Shown here piece by piece: positions 1 through 5,693 of a stretch of DNA of 6,471 nucleotides. The position numbers and the translations under genes are program-made. Location of the stretch: NCBI GenBank assembly GCA_964450185.1, contig CAYVCL010000110.1:1-6471 (forward strand). Direction: 5' to 3'. The stretch's first letter is position 1, and every line of letters starts with the position of its first letter. This DNA comes from RUG11237 sp964450185 (GTDB lineage Bacteria; Bacillota; Clostridia; Lachnospirales; Lachnospiraceae). The notes beneath the pieces are model-generated. The model saw nothing but the letters and a program-made list of their open reading frames with translations, searched no databases and was not told where the DNA came from.

Positions 1-193
1 AAAGAAGGAGAAGTAATTACGGTATATTTGAATGAAGATGTTCCATTTAATGGAGTAGTAACAAGTTGTATAGCAATAGCCATAATTGCAGGTGGAATCT
101 CTGTATTTGCAAAAGGTGGAGTAAAATATTTTACAGGAAAAGAAGGAGAAGTAATTACGGTATATTTGAATGAAGATGTTCCATTTAATGGAG
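1..193 (+). repeat. Perfect 55-bp direct repeat with 138-bp period, in frame
   Basis: Bases 1-55 and 139-193 are identical, including all silent positions. The first mismatch is at 56 versus 194. The offset of 138 bp is exactly 46 codons, so both copies are read in the same frame. The repeat touches the left edge and may extend further upstream. The simplest reading is a recent tandem duplication of a 138-bp unit (membrane helix plus linker plus the 18-residue segment), with only part of the first unit in view. Confidence 0.93.
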
Positions 194-324
194 ATGTTGA
201 AATTGTAGGAAGTACAGATGAAACCTATAAAGTAGGGGATGTAATTCAGGTTAATGGTCATCAGGAAAAAGTTATCGCAGTGAGTGAAGATGGTTGCATG
301 ATTACGGAAGAGTTGACAGAGTAA
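1..324 (+). CDS. 3' part of a small membrane-anchored protein of unknown function with an internal duplication
   Basis: The reading frame is already open at base 1 and runs to a TAA at 322-324, so the true start lies upstream. The first in-window initiator candidate (TTG at 28) has no well-placed ribosome binding site and lies inside a repeat, so I do not use it. The visible 107 residues are: an 18-residue segment beginning KEGEVITVYL (1-18), a hydrophobic stretch rich in I, A and G suited to one membrane helix (about 19-37), a short basic linker (about 38-46), an exact second copy of the 18-residue segment (47-64), then a likely beta-rich soluble tail with alternating V/I and G (DVIQVNG, KVIAVSEDG) ending in acidic residues. 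I do not recognise the family. It lies 71 nt upstream of the lipoprotein gene on the same strand and may share its transcript. The membrane-anchor call is from hydrophobicity only. Confidence 0.7.
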   Translation, partial: KEGEVITVYLNEDVPFNGVVTSCIAIAIIAGGISVFAKGGVKYFTGKEGEVITVYLNEDVPFNGDVEIVGSTDETYKVGDVIQVNGHQEKVIAVSEDGCMITEELTE

Positions 325-357
325 ATACATTAGAAGTAAACATAGAACATTTATAAC

Positions 358-375
358 AGGGAGCCTAAGGCCCCT
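358..375 (+). other. Small GC-rich hairpin ahead of the first lipoprotein gene
   Basis: AGGG (358-361) pairs with CCCT (372-375) and GCC (363-365) with GGC (369-371), leaving A362 bulged and a TAA loop. This gives 7 bp, of which six are G-C. No T-run follows, so it is not a standard intrinsic terminator. It ends 10 nt before the ribosome binding site at 386-390. It could be a processing or stability element at the 5' end of the transporter message, or it could be chance. Confidence 0.35.
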
Positions 376-395
376 TACCTAAGTTGGAGGAAAAT

Positions 396-1460
396 ATGAG
401 AAACAAAAAATTAATATTAACTATTTTATCAGCATCACTTTTCTTAGCAGGCTGTGGTGCCAGTGAAACCGAAACAATACAGAAAAATGAAAGTACGTCA
501 ACAGAGGCATCATGGACAGAAACTGCCATTCAAAAGTCATTATGTGATAATGTAACCGTAGATGCCCAGATAGTAGTACCAGAAGGTTTTGCTGGGAAAG
601 CGAATGTTTATGAAGCGAATGTAGAGGGAATTCAGGAAGATTTAGTCTGGAACACCTTAGGAATAGAAAAGGAAAAAACAACGCAGGTGGCAGAGGGGCT
701 TTATACCTATAATGAAAATTTCGTGGAATTTTCCGGTGCTATGGCAGGTTCATTTGTATTTACCACAAGCGAGGGAGAGAACTATAAAACATATGATACA
801 TATGATGCTTCAGAAAGCAACGTTTCTAATGTAGGCGAGAACGTAGAACTTACGTTTATGGGAAAACAAGATGCAGAAAATAGTGTAAAAGAAATGCTGA
901 GTCAAATGGGAATCGGTGAGGCGGAAGTTACACATACATATGCATTACCGGTGGCTTATCATCAGTATGTAGAAAATACAGAAATAGAATCAGGTTTATT
1001 AGAAACATCAGAACAACTGGGAGAACAGTGGAATAGTCTTGGAGATTGTTATGAAATTCAGCTGACTACACAGTATGATGAAATTCCCCTGTGTGAAGAA
1101 GGATATGTTGCGGCTGATGACAGTTGTGTAGATGGGGGAAAGATAACAGCCATCATTTCTTCCAAAGGAGTTCAGGAATTAGAAATTCCGAATCAGTATG
1201 TTGTAAATGAAGAAAACGCTCAGGAAAAAAATATTCTTCCAGCTGAGCAGATTTTAGAAAAACTTAAAACCAAAATGGAAAATATTATTTTAACAGATGA
1301 ATATACCGTTACAGAATTAAAATTATGCTATTATCCGGAAATAATCAACAAAGAAGAAGGAAAGTTTCAGTTGATTCCGGTATGGGAAATTATGTTAAAT
1401 GGAAAAGAAGATGGTGAGATAAGCTACTTTTTCCAGGCAGAAGATGGAACAGAGATTTAG
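396..1460 (+). CDS. Lipoprotein of the first ABC transporter cassette
   Basis: Predicted 354-residue lipoprotein anchored on the outer face of the membrane. The start is the ATG at 396, preceded by GGAGG at 386-390 with a 5-nt spacer; a TTG at 384 would overlap that binding site and is not used. The signal peptide is short and typical: basic MRNKK, hydrophobic core, lipobox LAGC with the lipidated Cys at residue 20. A Ser/Thr/Glu-rich linker follows to about residue 48, then a soluble domain starting near NVTVDAQI (52-59), with a C-terminal part containing a helical segment and a LIPVW motif. By eye it aligns over its whole length with the lipoprotein at 4602-5693. The order of motifs recalls clostridial lipoproteins labelled DUF6034, but I recall that family only loosely and cannot confirm it. 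It ends 12 nt before the first permease gene, so it is probably an accessory or substrate-capturing part of that transporter. The function is inferred from context. Confidence 0.88.
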   Translation: MRNKKLILTILSASLFLAGCGASETETIQKNESTSTEASWTETAIQKSLCDNVTVDAQIVVPEGFAGKANVYEANVEGIQEDLVWNTLGIEKEKTTQVAEGLYTYNENFVEFSGAMAGSFVFTTSEGENYKTYDTYDASESNVSNVGENVELTFMGKQDAENSVKEMLSQMGIGEAEVTHTYALPVAYHQYVENTEIESGLLETSEQLGEQWNSLGDCYEIQLTTQYDEIPLCEEGYVAADDSCVDGGKITAIISSKGVQELEIPNQYVVNEENAQEKNILPAEQILEKLKTKMENIILTDEYTVTELKLCYYPEIINKEEGKFQLIPVWEIMLNGKEDGEISYFFQAEDGTEI

Positions 1461-1472
1461 GAGGGAATGTAA

Positions 1473-2267
1473 ATGGCAAGAAGTATTCTTGTAGAATATC
1501 AGAAAGCTTTTCATGAAAAGGGAATGATCCTGACGATGTTGGGAGTTTTTCTAATCAATGCCATGAATTTGCTGGATGAAATGCATTTATATCCTACGCG
1601 TGAATCAGCATCAGTATTGTACTTCTGGGTGAATCGCCATATTTTGGGAGCATTTTCCATTATGATTTTTTTATTGTGTGGACTTTCTTATGGAATACAG
1701 TTTTGTCAGGAGCGAAATACAGGTAATTGGAAATATTATTTAATGCGGGAAAATCCTTATCGCTATGGAATTTCCAAAATTGTAGTAACGGTAACTACGG
1801 CAATGTTTTCCTGTGTAATGGGATATTTGCTCTTGTGGATATTTTTAGCATGTAAGCATATGGTTTTCCCAGAGGATACCATGTTTTTTGAACAGTTGGT
1901 AGATGGAGTACCTTTTGCCCGAATGGCAATGCAGAAAAAATGTAGTTTCTTTGTTTTAAATATTATACCGGAAGTAATGACCTTCACGTTTCTTGCAATG
2001 TTTTCATTGATGATATCTGTGTATTCACGTAGTAAATATGTAGTTTTGGCAGCACCTCTCCTTATATATTACGGTTGGAATTATCTTACAGGGCTGCTGC
2101 GGCTTCCGGAAATCTTTCAGTGGCCATTGACTACTGCAACCGGTTTTCAGTGTATGGAGGGAGATACGCAAAATCTTATATTTACAATGGGTTATTATGT
2201 AGTGGGAATAATTATTATGGGAATTATTTTCCTGAAAAAGTTAAAAGGAGAAATGGAAAATGTGTAA
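1473..2267 (+). CDS. ABC-2-type transporter membrane subunit, first of two
   Basis: A 264-residue integral membrane protein. Its ATG follows the upstream stop by 12 nt, and the ribosome binding site AGGAGGG (1459-1465) overlaps that stop codon. Hydrophobic segments at about 18-33, 57-78, 103-127, 160-183, 189-208 and 236-254 give six likely helices, the usual layout of ABC-2 permease subunits. After the second helix comes ERNTGNWKYYLMRENP (80-95), then SK (101-102) leading into helix 3. This fits the cytoplasmic coupling loop where such proteins carry the pattern E..G.....R and contact the ATPase. The C-terminal half (APLLIYYGWNYLTGLLRLPE onward) aligns by eye with the C-terminal half of the partial permease at 5686-6471. 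It overlaps the next gene by 8 nt. With its partner and the ATPase it should form an export-type transporter. The substrate is unknown; a peptide or antimicrobial is the likeliest guess from context. Confidence 0.85.
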   Translation: MARSILVEYQKAFHEKGMILTMLGVFLINAMNLLDEMHLYPTRESASVLYFWVNRHILGAFSIMIFLLCGLSYGIQFCQERNTGNWKYYLMRENPYRYGISKIVVTVTTAMFSCVMGYLLLWIFLACKHMVFPEDTMFFEQLVDGVPFARMAMQKKCSFFVLNIIPEVMTFTFLAMFSLMISVYSRSKYVVLAAPLLIYYGWNYLTGLLRLPEIFQWPLTTATGFQCMEGDTQNLIFTMGYYVVGIIIMGIIFLKKLKGEMENV

Positions 2268-3126
2268 TTTCCGAAAATGTATTTGTGTTGCGAAAAACAA
2301 TTTATGCAGAACATTGTTTCAGGGGAGATTTTATTTTGCGTTGTTTGTAAATTTGATTTTGATGAAACAGCTGACAGATACTATAAATAAATTTTCAGAG
2401 GCAGTAGATATTAAGGTGTGTCCTTGGATTTTTCCTTTTCTAATGCAGGAAAATTATATACAATTTTTATTTCTTGCAGGAGCAGTTTTGCTTTTTTGCG
2501 ATGCACCGTTTATTGACGAGGGAAGTTCTTATGAGCTTATCAGGGCAGGAAAGTTAAATTGGATTATAGGAAAAATTATTTATATGTTCGGGCTTGCGGT
2601 TGTATATACCGGTGGAGTTGTTGGAATTACAATTTTACTGTTAGTTCCGAATATTTCTTTTCAAAATAGCTGGGGAAAAGTGCTTGGTACTTTGGCGCAG
2701 ACCGACGCTGCAGCTGTATTTGGAAATACATATATAGAATTGGATTATAATATTATGTTAAAGTATCAGCCGGTTACAGCAATGCTGTTATCATTTGTTT
2801 TAGCTGTGTTTGTGTGTTTTATTGTTGGGCTGTGCGTATTGACAATAAATCTTTATTTTAAGAAAATTCCCGGAGCAATAGGTGGGATGACGATCGCATT
2901 AATGTCTTATTTCCAGAAAAACTTTTCCAATCTTTATGTTATGTCCTATGTTTCTCCGACCAGTTGGTTAGATATCGGATGGTGGAGTAATAAAGCTTCT
3001 TTATCCTATCCGTCGGTAAGTTATATGATAACCTTTTTGGGCATTTCAATAACTATATTTTGTGCGTTATCGATTATAACATTTAATAATTCAGATGATG
3101 CATTGAAAAAGAAAGGGGATTTATAA
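2260..3126 (+). CDS. ABC-2-type transporter membrane subunit, second of two
   Basis: A 288-residue membrane protein starting at an ATG eight bases inside the end of the previous gene. AGGAG at 2246-2250, with a 9-nt spacer, serves as the binding site. Likely helices lie at about 24-36, 66-82, 104-128, 174-197, 203-217 and 253-275, and the C-terminus is a short basic and acidic tail (DDALKKKGDL). The loop after helix 2 reads PFIDEGSSYELIRAGK (83-98) followed by W and GK, the same kind of coupling-loop pattern as in its partner, so the two probably pair as a heterodimer. The N-terminus is unusual in having four cysteines in its first 16 residues (2, 7, 9, 16), ahead of the first helix; I know no role for these. 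Its stop overlaps the ATPase start by one base (TAATG), which implies translational coupling. Confidence 0.83.
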   Translation: MCNFRKCICVAKNNLCRTLFQGRFYFALFVNLILMKQLTDTINKFSEAVDIKVCPWIFPFLMQENYIQFLFLAGAVLLFCDAPFIDEGSSYELIRAGKLNWIIGKIIYMFGLAVVYTGGVVGITILLLVPNISFQNSWGKVLGTLAQTDAAAVFGNTYIELDYNIMLKYQPVTAMLLSFVLAVFVCFIVGLCVLTINLYFKKIPGAIGGMTIALMSYFQKNFSNLYVMSYVSPTSWLDIGWWSNKASLSYPSVSYMITFLGISITIFCALSIITFNNSDDALKKKGDL

Positions 3127-3782
3127 TGGAGTATGTAATTGAAATTCAGGACGTGCAAAAACAAATTAAGGAAAAACAACTTTTGAAAAATGTAACAATG
3201 CAGGTAGAAAAGGGAAGCATTGTTGGCATTGTAGGAAGAAACGGAAGTGGAAAAACAGTATTGTTTAAATGCATATGCGGATTTATGAAAGCAGATGCAG
3301 GAAAAATTATTGTAAACAAAAAAGAAATAGGAAAAAATAGCGGACTAGCTGAAAAAACAGGAATTATCATTGAAAATCCCGGTTTTCTTCCTAATTATAG
3401 TGGATATAAAAATCTTGCGTTTTTGGCAGGAATTCAAGGAAAAATAGAGAAAGAAAAAATATATGAGGTTATGAAACTGGTGGGCTTGGATCCCCTCAAT
3501 AAAAAAGCAGTAAAGACGTATTCCATGGGGATGAAACAGCGTTTAGCAATTGCTCAGGCTATTATGGAAGAACAGGAATTACTTATTCTGGATGAGCCTA
3601 TGAACGGTCTGGATAATCATGGAGTACAGGATATTCGAAAAGTTTTATTGGATTTAAAAGAACAGGGTAAGACCATTTTAATGGCAAGCCATATGAAAGA
3701 GGATATAGAGGTGCTTTGCGATAAAGTTTATAAAATGGACGATGGGATATTGAGTGAAGATGGTGGTATGATTCAGCTTTAA
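3126..3782 (+). CDS. ABC transporter ATP-binding protein, LanF/BcrA-like
   Basis: A 218-residue cytoplasmic ATPase that should power the two preceding permeases. Visible motifs in order are Walker A GRNGSGKT (37-44), a Q-loop region ENPGFLPN in which Glu83 replaces the usual Gln, signature YSMGMKQR (132-139), Walker B LLILDE (152-157) with the catalytic Glu157, D-loop GLD (161-163) and switch His189. The YSMGMKQR signature and Glu in the Q-loop are typical of the subfamily that includes bacitracin- and lantibiotic-resistance ATPases; the Glu variant has been described as the E-loop of LanF proteins. The A-loop aromatic expected near residue 14 appears to be Ile. It is short for this family, where about 230-300 residues is common, and ends soon after the H-loop, so it lacks a C-terminal extension. 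The binding site AGGGGA (3114-3119) lies in the end of the preceding gene. It is the last gene of the cassette. Confidence 0.95.
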   Translation: MEYVIEIQDVQKQIKEKQLLKNVTMQVEKGSIVGIVGRNGSGKTVLFKCICGFMKADAGKIIVNKKEIGKNSGLAEKTGIIIENPGFLPNYSGYKNLAFLAGIQGKIEKEKIYEVMKLVGLDPLNKKAVKTYSMGMKQRLAIAQAIMEEQELLILDEPMNGLDNHGVQDIRKVLLDLKEQGKTILMASHMKEDIEVLCDKVYKMDDGILSEDGGMIQL

Positions 3783-3789
3783 CAGGTAA

Positions 3790-3830
3790 AAATAATTCGC
3801 ATTAAATTATTTAGAATTACTGCTTTTTTT
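3790..3830 (+). terminator. Weak possible terminator after the first cassette
   Basis: Immediately past the ATPase stop, an A/T-only stem (3790-3797 with 3805-3812, 8 bp, loop CGCATTA) and an alternative stem TAATTC/GAATTA (3793-3798 with 3814-3819) precede a run of seven Ts at 3824-3830. The T-run suits an intrinsic terminator, but both stems are weak and sit 5 to 12 nt from it, so termination here may be inefficient. The T-run directly abuts the LytTR-type repeats. Confidence 0.28.
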
Positions 3831-3863
3831 GACCGTTTGTTCCGCAAAATGACCGTTCATTCC
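3830..3863 (+). promoter_or_regulatory. LytTR-type response-regulator operator (two direct repeats)
   Basis: TGACCGTTTGTTCC (3830-3843) and TGACCGTTCATTCC (3850-3863) are direct repeats matching at 12 of 14 bases and set exactly 20 bp apart, two helical turns, so both face the same side of the DNA. The inner 9-mers ACCGTTTGT (3832-3840) and ACCGTTCAT (3852-3860) each fit every position of the published LytTR-domain consensus [TA][AC][CA]GTTN[AG][TG]. The usual gap between half-sites is 12-13 bp; here it is 11. The site is intergenic and upstream of the secreted-protein gene at 4050. LytTR regulators commonly activate quorum-controlled bacteriocin, virulence and competence genes. No regulator gene lies in this window, so the cognate protein is unknown. 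Confidence 0.75.
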
Positions 3864-3872
3864 AGAGGGGGA

Positions 3873-3901
3873 TTGAAAACATGGTGGGATGGGGGTAAGG
3901 T
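3873..3901 (+). promoter_or_regulatory. Possible activator-dependent promoter beside the LytTR-type site
   Basis: TTGAAA (3873-3878) matches the sigma-A -35 box at 5 of 6 positions and is followed after exactly 17 bp by TAAGGT (3896-3901), a poor -10 box (T, A and final T kept). The -35 starts 12 bp after the second operator half-site, close to the arrangement at LytTR-activated promoters, where a weak core promoter is expected. The -10 is weak enough that the true start site could be elsewhere in 3870-4030. Confidence 0.33.
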
Positions 3902-3923
3902 GAATGAGGGAGGTGAAAGAAGT

Positions 3924-3998
3924 ATGCCAGATATATATTCCGGGTGGAGTAAATTTTGGACTGGCTTCGGAATGGGAAGTTATGAGAATTGCTCATAA
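3924..3998 (+). CDS. Possible small ORF, 24 codons, aromatic- and glycine-rich peptide
   Basis: An ATG at 3924 opens a 24-codon frame ending in TAA at 3996-3998. It is preceded by GGGAGGTGA (3908-3916), one base short of the perfect anti-Shine-Dalgarno match and the strongest binding site in the intergenic region; GGAGG is 10 nt from the ATG. The peptide has a central GWSKFWTGFGMG block with two Trp, two Phe and several Gly, and a C-terminal half with one Cys near the end. It has no signal peptide and no double-Gly leader. It lies between the LytTR-type site and the secreted-protein gene, so it would be the first gene of that transcript. It could be a real microprotein or peptide signal, a leader peptide, or a chance frame under a purine-rich patch. 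I do not recognise it. Confidence 0.32.
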   Translation: MPDIYSGWSKFWTGFGMGSYENCS

Positions 3999-4002
3999 GG
4001 AG

Positions 4003-4015
4003 AAATTGACAATTT
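4003..4015 (+). promoter_or_regulatory. Perfect 13-bp dyad, possible operator
   Basis: AAATTGACAATTT is a perfect inverted repeat of 6-bp arms around one central base, between the small ORF and the ribosome binding site of the secreted-protein gene. It contains TTGACA (4006-4011), a consensus -35 box, but no acceptable -10 lies 16-18 bp downstream. It may be a binding site for a dimeric regulator, or just A/T-rich chance symmetry. Confidence 0.28.
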
Positions 4016-4049
4016 AGTAAAAAGTTTTAACAAGAAAGGGAGTAAAAGA

Positions 4050-4487
4050 ATGAATTTTAAGAAACTTAAGAAATTAACAATTGGTGCAATGGCATGTGCA
4101 TGTTTAATGACAACAACAATTCCTGCATGTGCAAAAAATTATCCGTATGAATTTACATTTAAGAATACTGCGGATACAGTCACAAAACCGTGGGTAAAAA
4201 AGACTGATAATGATCAGAAATGGTATTTATCTATTGATAAAGTAAATCAAGAAACAGGAAAAAATAATACCTTATCATCGACCAATATTTTCGGCTGTAA
4301 GATACACAAAAAAGGGAGCAAAAAAAATGTAGATGTATATCATACATTTTCAAATTGTGTATCAGGTTATGGAATGAAATATAAAGTAAAAGTGAAAAAA
4401 AATAGTCAAATGGCTTTGGCGGCAAAGAAAGATAGTGCAAGTACATCAAGTAAGACATTAAAAGTATCAGGAAGATATGCACCATAA
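4050..4487 (+). CDS. Small secreted cationic protein of unknown function
   Basis: A 145-residue protein with a clear Sec signal peptide: basic start with five Lys in the first eight residues, hydrophobic core, and an AxA cleavage motif (ACA, 26-28), giving a mature form from Lys29. The mature 117 residues carry about 22 Lys and one Arg against eight Asp/Glu, so the net charge is near +15. It has two cysteines (83 and 103) that could form a disulfide. The pattern looks beta-rich, with alternating residues such as KYKVKVKK (110-117) and a Ser/Thr/Lys-rich tail ending VSGRYAP. An N-terminal aromatic FTF segment, W/Y-rich middle and VSG tail faintly resemble Bacillus DUF2712-type secreted proteins; this is a recollection, not a match. 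The ATG at 4050 has AAAGGGAG (4035-4042) with a 7-nt spacer. It is the first long gene after the LytTR-type site and precedes a transporter cassette, which suits a secreted effector or bacteriocin-like product. The function is inferred only. Confidence 0.82.
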   Translation: MNFKKLKKLTIGAMACACLMTTTIPACAKNYPYEFTFKNTADTVTKPWVKKTDNDQKWYLSIDKVNQETGKNNTLSSTNIFGCKIHKKGSKKNVDVYHTFSNCVSGYGMKYKVKVKKNSQMALAAKKDSASTSSKTLKVSGRYAP

Positions 4488-4540
4488 AAGCCTGTATTTT
4501 ATTTAATATATATGCGTAGAAAGTAAAAAGTATTTTTGTG

Positions 4541-4570
4541 CGGTGGCTCTGAAAATATTTCAGACCACCG
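4541..4570 (+). terminator. Strong hairpin between the secreted-protein gene and the second lipoprotein gene
   Basis: CGGTGG (4541-4546) pairs with CCACCG (4565-4570) and TCTGAAA (4548-4554) with TTTCAGA (4558-4564), leaving C4547 bulged and an ATA loop: 13 bp with a GC-rich base. The downstream flank TTATATAAAT is A/T-rich but has no T-run, so full intrinsic termination is doubtful. It lies 53 nt after the stop of the secreted-protein gene and 31 nt before the next start. It is better read as a partial terminator, attenuator or 3'-end stabiliser that makes the secreted-protein message more abundant than the downstream transporter message. Confidence 0.55.
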
Positions 4571-4601
4571 TTATATAAATTAGAGAAAGGGAATAAAAGA
4601 A

Positions 4602-5693
4602 ATGAAGAAGAAATTACTTATTGTAGGAAGTTGTATTATGGTATCAGCAATGGGACTTACAGCCTGTGGAGAACAACAGGAAAATAGTGCAGCAGAAGAT
4701 AATAAAACGGTCGAAAGTGCTTCGGTAACAGCAGCGGTTACACTGGAAGGAAGCCATATGACAGGAGAATTGACGGAAAATGTAAAAATCGATGCACAGG
4801 TGCAGGGGCAGGAAATAACAAGCTGTACAACTTATAATACTGTAGGAAAAGAATTTGACAAGAATACGATGGAAGCAATATTTTGGGAAAATACTTCAGA
4901 ATTGAAAAGTGAAGAAGATAAGGAAGATAATTCTTATTCCATAGAAGATGCTTTGGGCGGGGGAGCATATGCATATTTGGGCACTCTATCATATAACATC
5001 AATGACAGCATAAATGATTTATCAATATTAGCAATGTATTGTTATGGAAATGAAATGCGCGAAATGAGCATGGAAGAAAAAGCAACAATTTTACAGGCAA
5101 CTACGGTACAAAATGCAATGCAAAAATTGAATCAAATATATCCATTGGGAGAGGGAGAAGAATTTTGTCTTCAGCAAGGGATAAAAATTAATATGGAAGA
5201 TATTATAAAAAAACAGAGTGGTATGTCAGACATGCAGACAATGACGCAGGATATGCTTGGAAATGACGCATATTATTTGGATTTTGCAGTAGAGAAAGAG
5301 GGTATTTTGTTGGCTTCACAAGTTGGACCGGATTTTGTCAGTCTAAGTGAAAATCTAAATACACAGACTACCGGAATTACAATGATTGTTGATGAGAACG
5401 AAATAAAATTACTTTCTATTGAGGGGGCATATGAACTAAAGGAAGGAACGAAGGAAGGTATTATTACGGCACAGGAGGCAGCCGGATATGTAGCAAAAGA
5501 ATATGAAAATCAGATTTCGGCTGATAGCATTACATTTGATAAAGTATGGTTGGAATACGTTTTTTGTTCAGGAACATCTTCAACAGAGTTTAGTGAGGGA
5601 ACATTACAACCATACTGGGTATTTATGGATAGTAAAGAAAACGTGGCAGAACGTATCAATGCAATCACAGGAGAAAATTTTAAATATGAATAA
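4602..5693 (+). CDS. Lipoprotein of the second transporter cassette
   Basis: Predicted 363-residue lipoprotein: basic MKKK start, hydrophobic core, lipobox LTAC with lipidated Cys22, then an acidic, Ser/Ala-rich linker. The ATG at 4602 follows AAAGGGA (4586-4592) with a 9-nt spacer. It parallels the lipoprotein at 396-1460 in order of features: NVKIDAQV (60-67) against NVTVDAQI; a segment NDAYYLDFAVEKEGILLA against GDCYEIQLTTQYDEIPLC; an ITMIVDENEIKLLSI stretch against ITAIISSKGVQELEI; and a C-terminal helix followed by LQPYWVFM against LIPVWEIM. The sequences are otherwise well diverged, so this is an old paralogy rather than a recent copy. It overlaps the next permease start by 8 nt (ATGAATAA), so it belongs to that transporter. 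Whether it shares a transcript with the secreted-protein gene depends on the hairpin at 4541-4570. The likely role is an extracytoplasmic accessory or sensor; no catalytic motif is seen. Confidence 0.87.
   Translation: MKKKLLIVGSCIMVSAMGLTACGEQQENSAAEDNKTVESASVTAAVTLEGSHMTGELTENVKIDAQVQGQEITSCTTYNTVGKEFDKNTMEAIFWENTSELKSEEDKEDNSYSIEDALGGGAYAYLGTLSYNINDSINDLSILAMYCYGNEMREMSMEEKATILQATTVQNAMQKLNQIYPLGEGEEFCLQQGIKINMEDIIKKQSGMSDMQTMTQDMLGNDAYYLDFAVEKEGILLASQVGPDFVSLSENLNTQTTGITMIVDENEIKLLSIEGAYELKEGTKEGIITAQEAAGYVAKEYENQISADSITFDKVWLEYVFCSGTSSTEFSEGTLQPYWVFMDSKENVAERINAITGENFKYE

Noticed and set aside
384..395. TTG start for the first lipoprotein, adding four residues
   Set aside because: It overlaps the GGAGG binding site that serves the ATG at 396, and the ATG start gives a standard lipoprotein signal peptide.
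1305..1315. Other ACCGTT occurrences (near 1307, 4566 and 5811) as LytTR half-sites
   Set aside because: Each is a single copy without a partner about 20 bp away, mismatches the consensus, and lies in coding sequence or in the hairpin arm.
2075..2350. 91-residue + strand frame across the junction of the two permease genes
   Set aside because: It overlaps two well-supported membrane protein genes in another frame, with no binding site of its own.
3146..3370. Minus-strand frames opposite the ATPase and other genes
   Set aside because: They mirror A/G-rich coding strands, lack ribosome binding sites and give low-complexity Phe/Leu/Ser-rich products.
3904..4017. Overlapping 37-codon frame starting at ATG 3904
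   Set aside because: It has only a weak AAGG three bases before the ATG and no recognisable features; the strong binding site at 3908-3916 lies inside it and fits the ATG at 3924 instead.
4006..4031. TTGACA (4006-4011) as a sigma-A promoter
   Set aside because: The nearest -10-like hexamer (TTTAAC) is only 14 bp away and there is none at 16-18 bp; the hexamer is better explained as part of the dyad.
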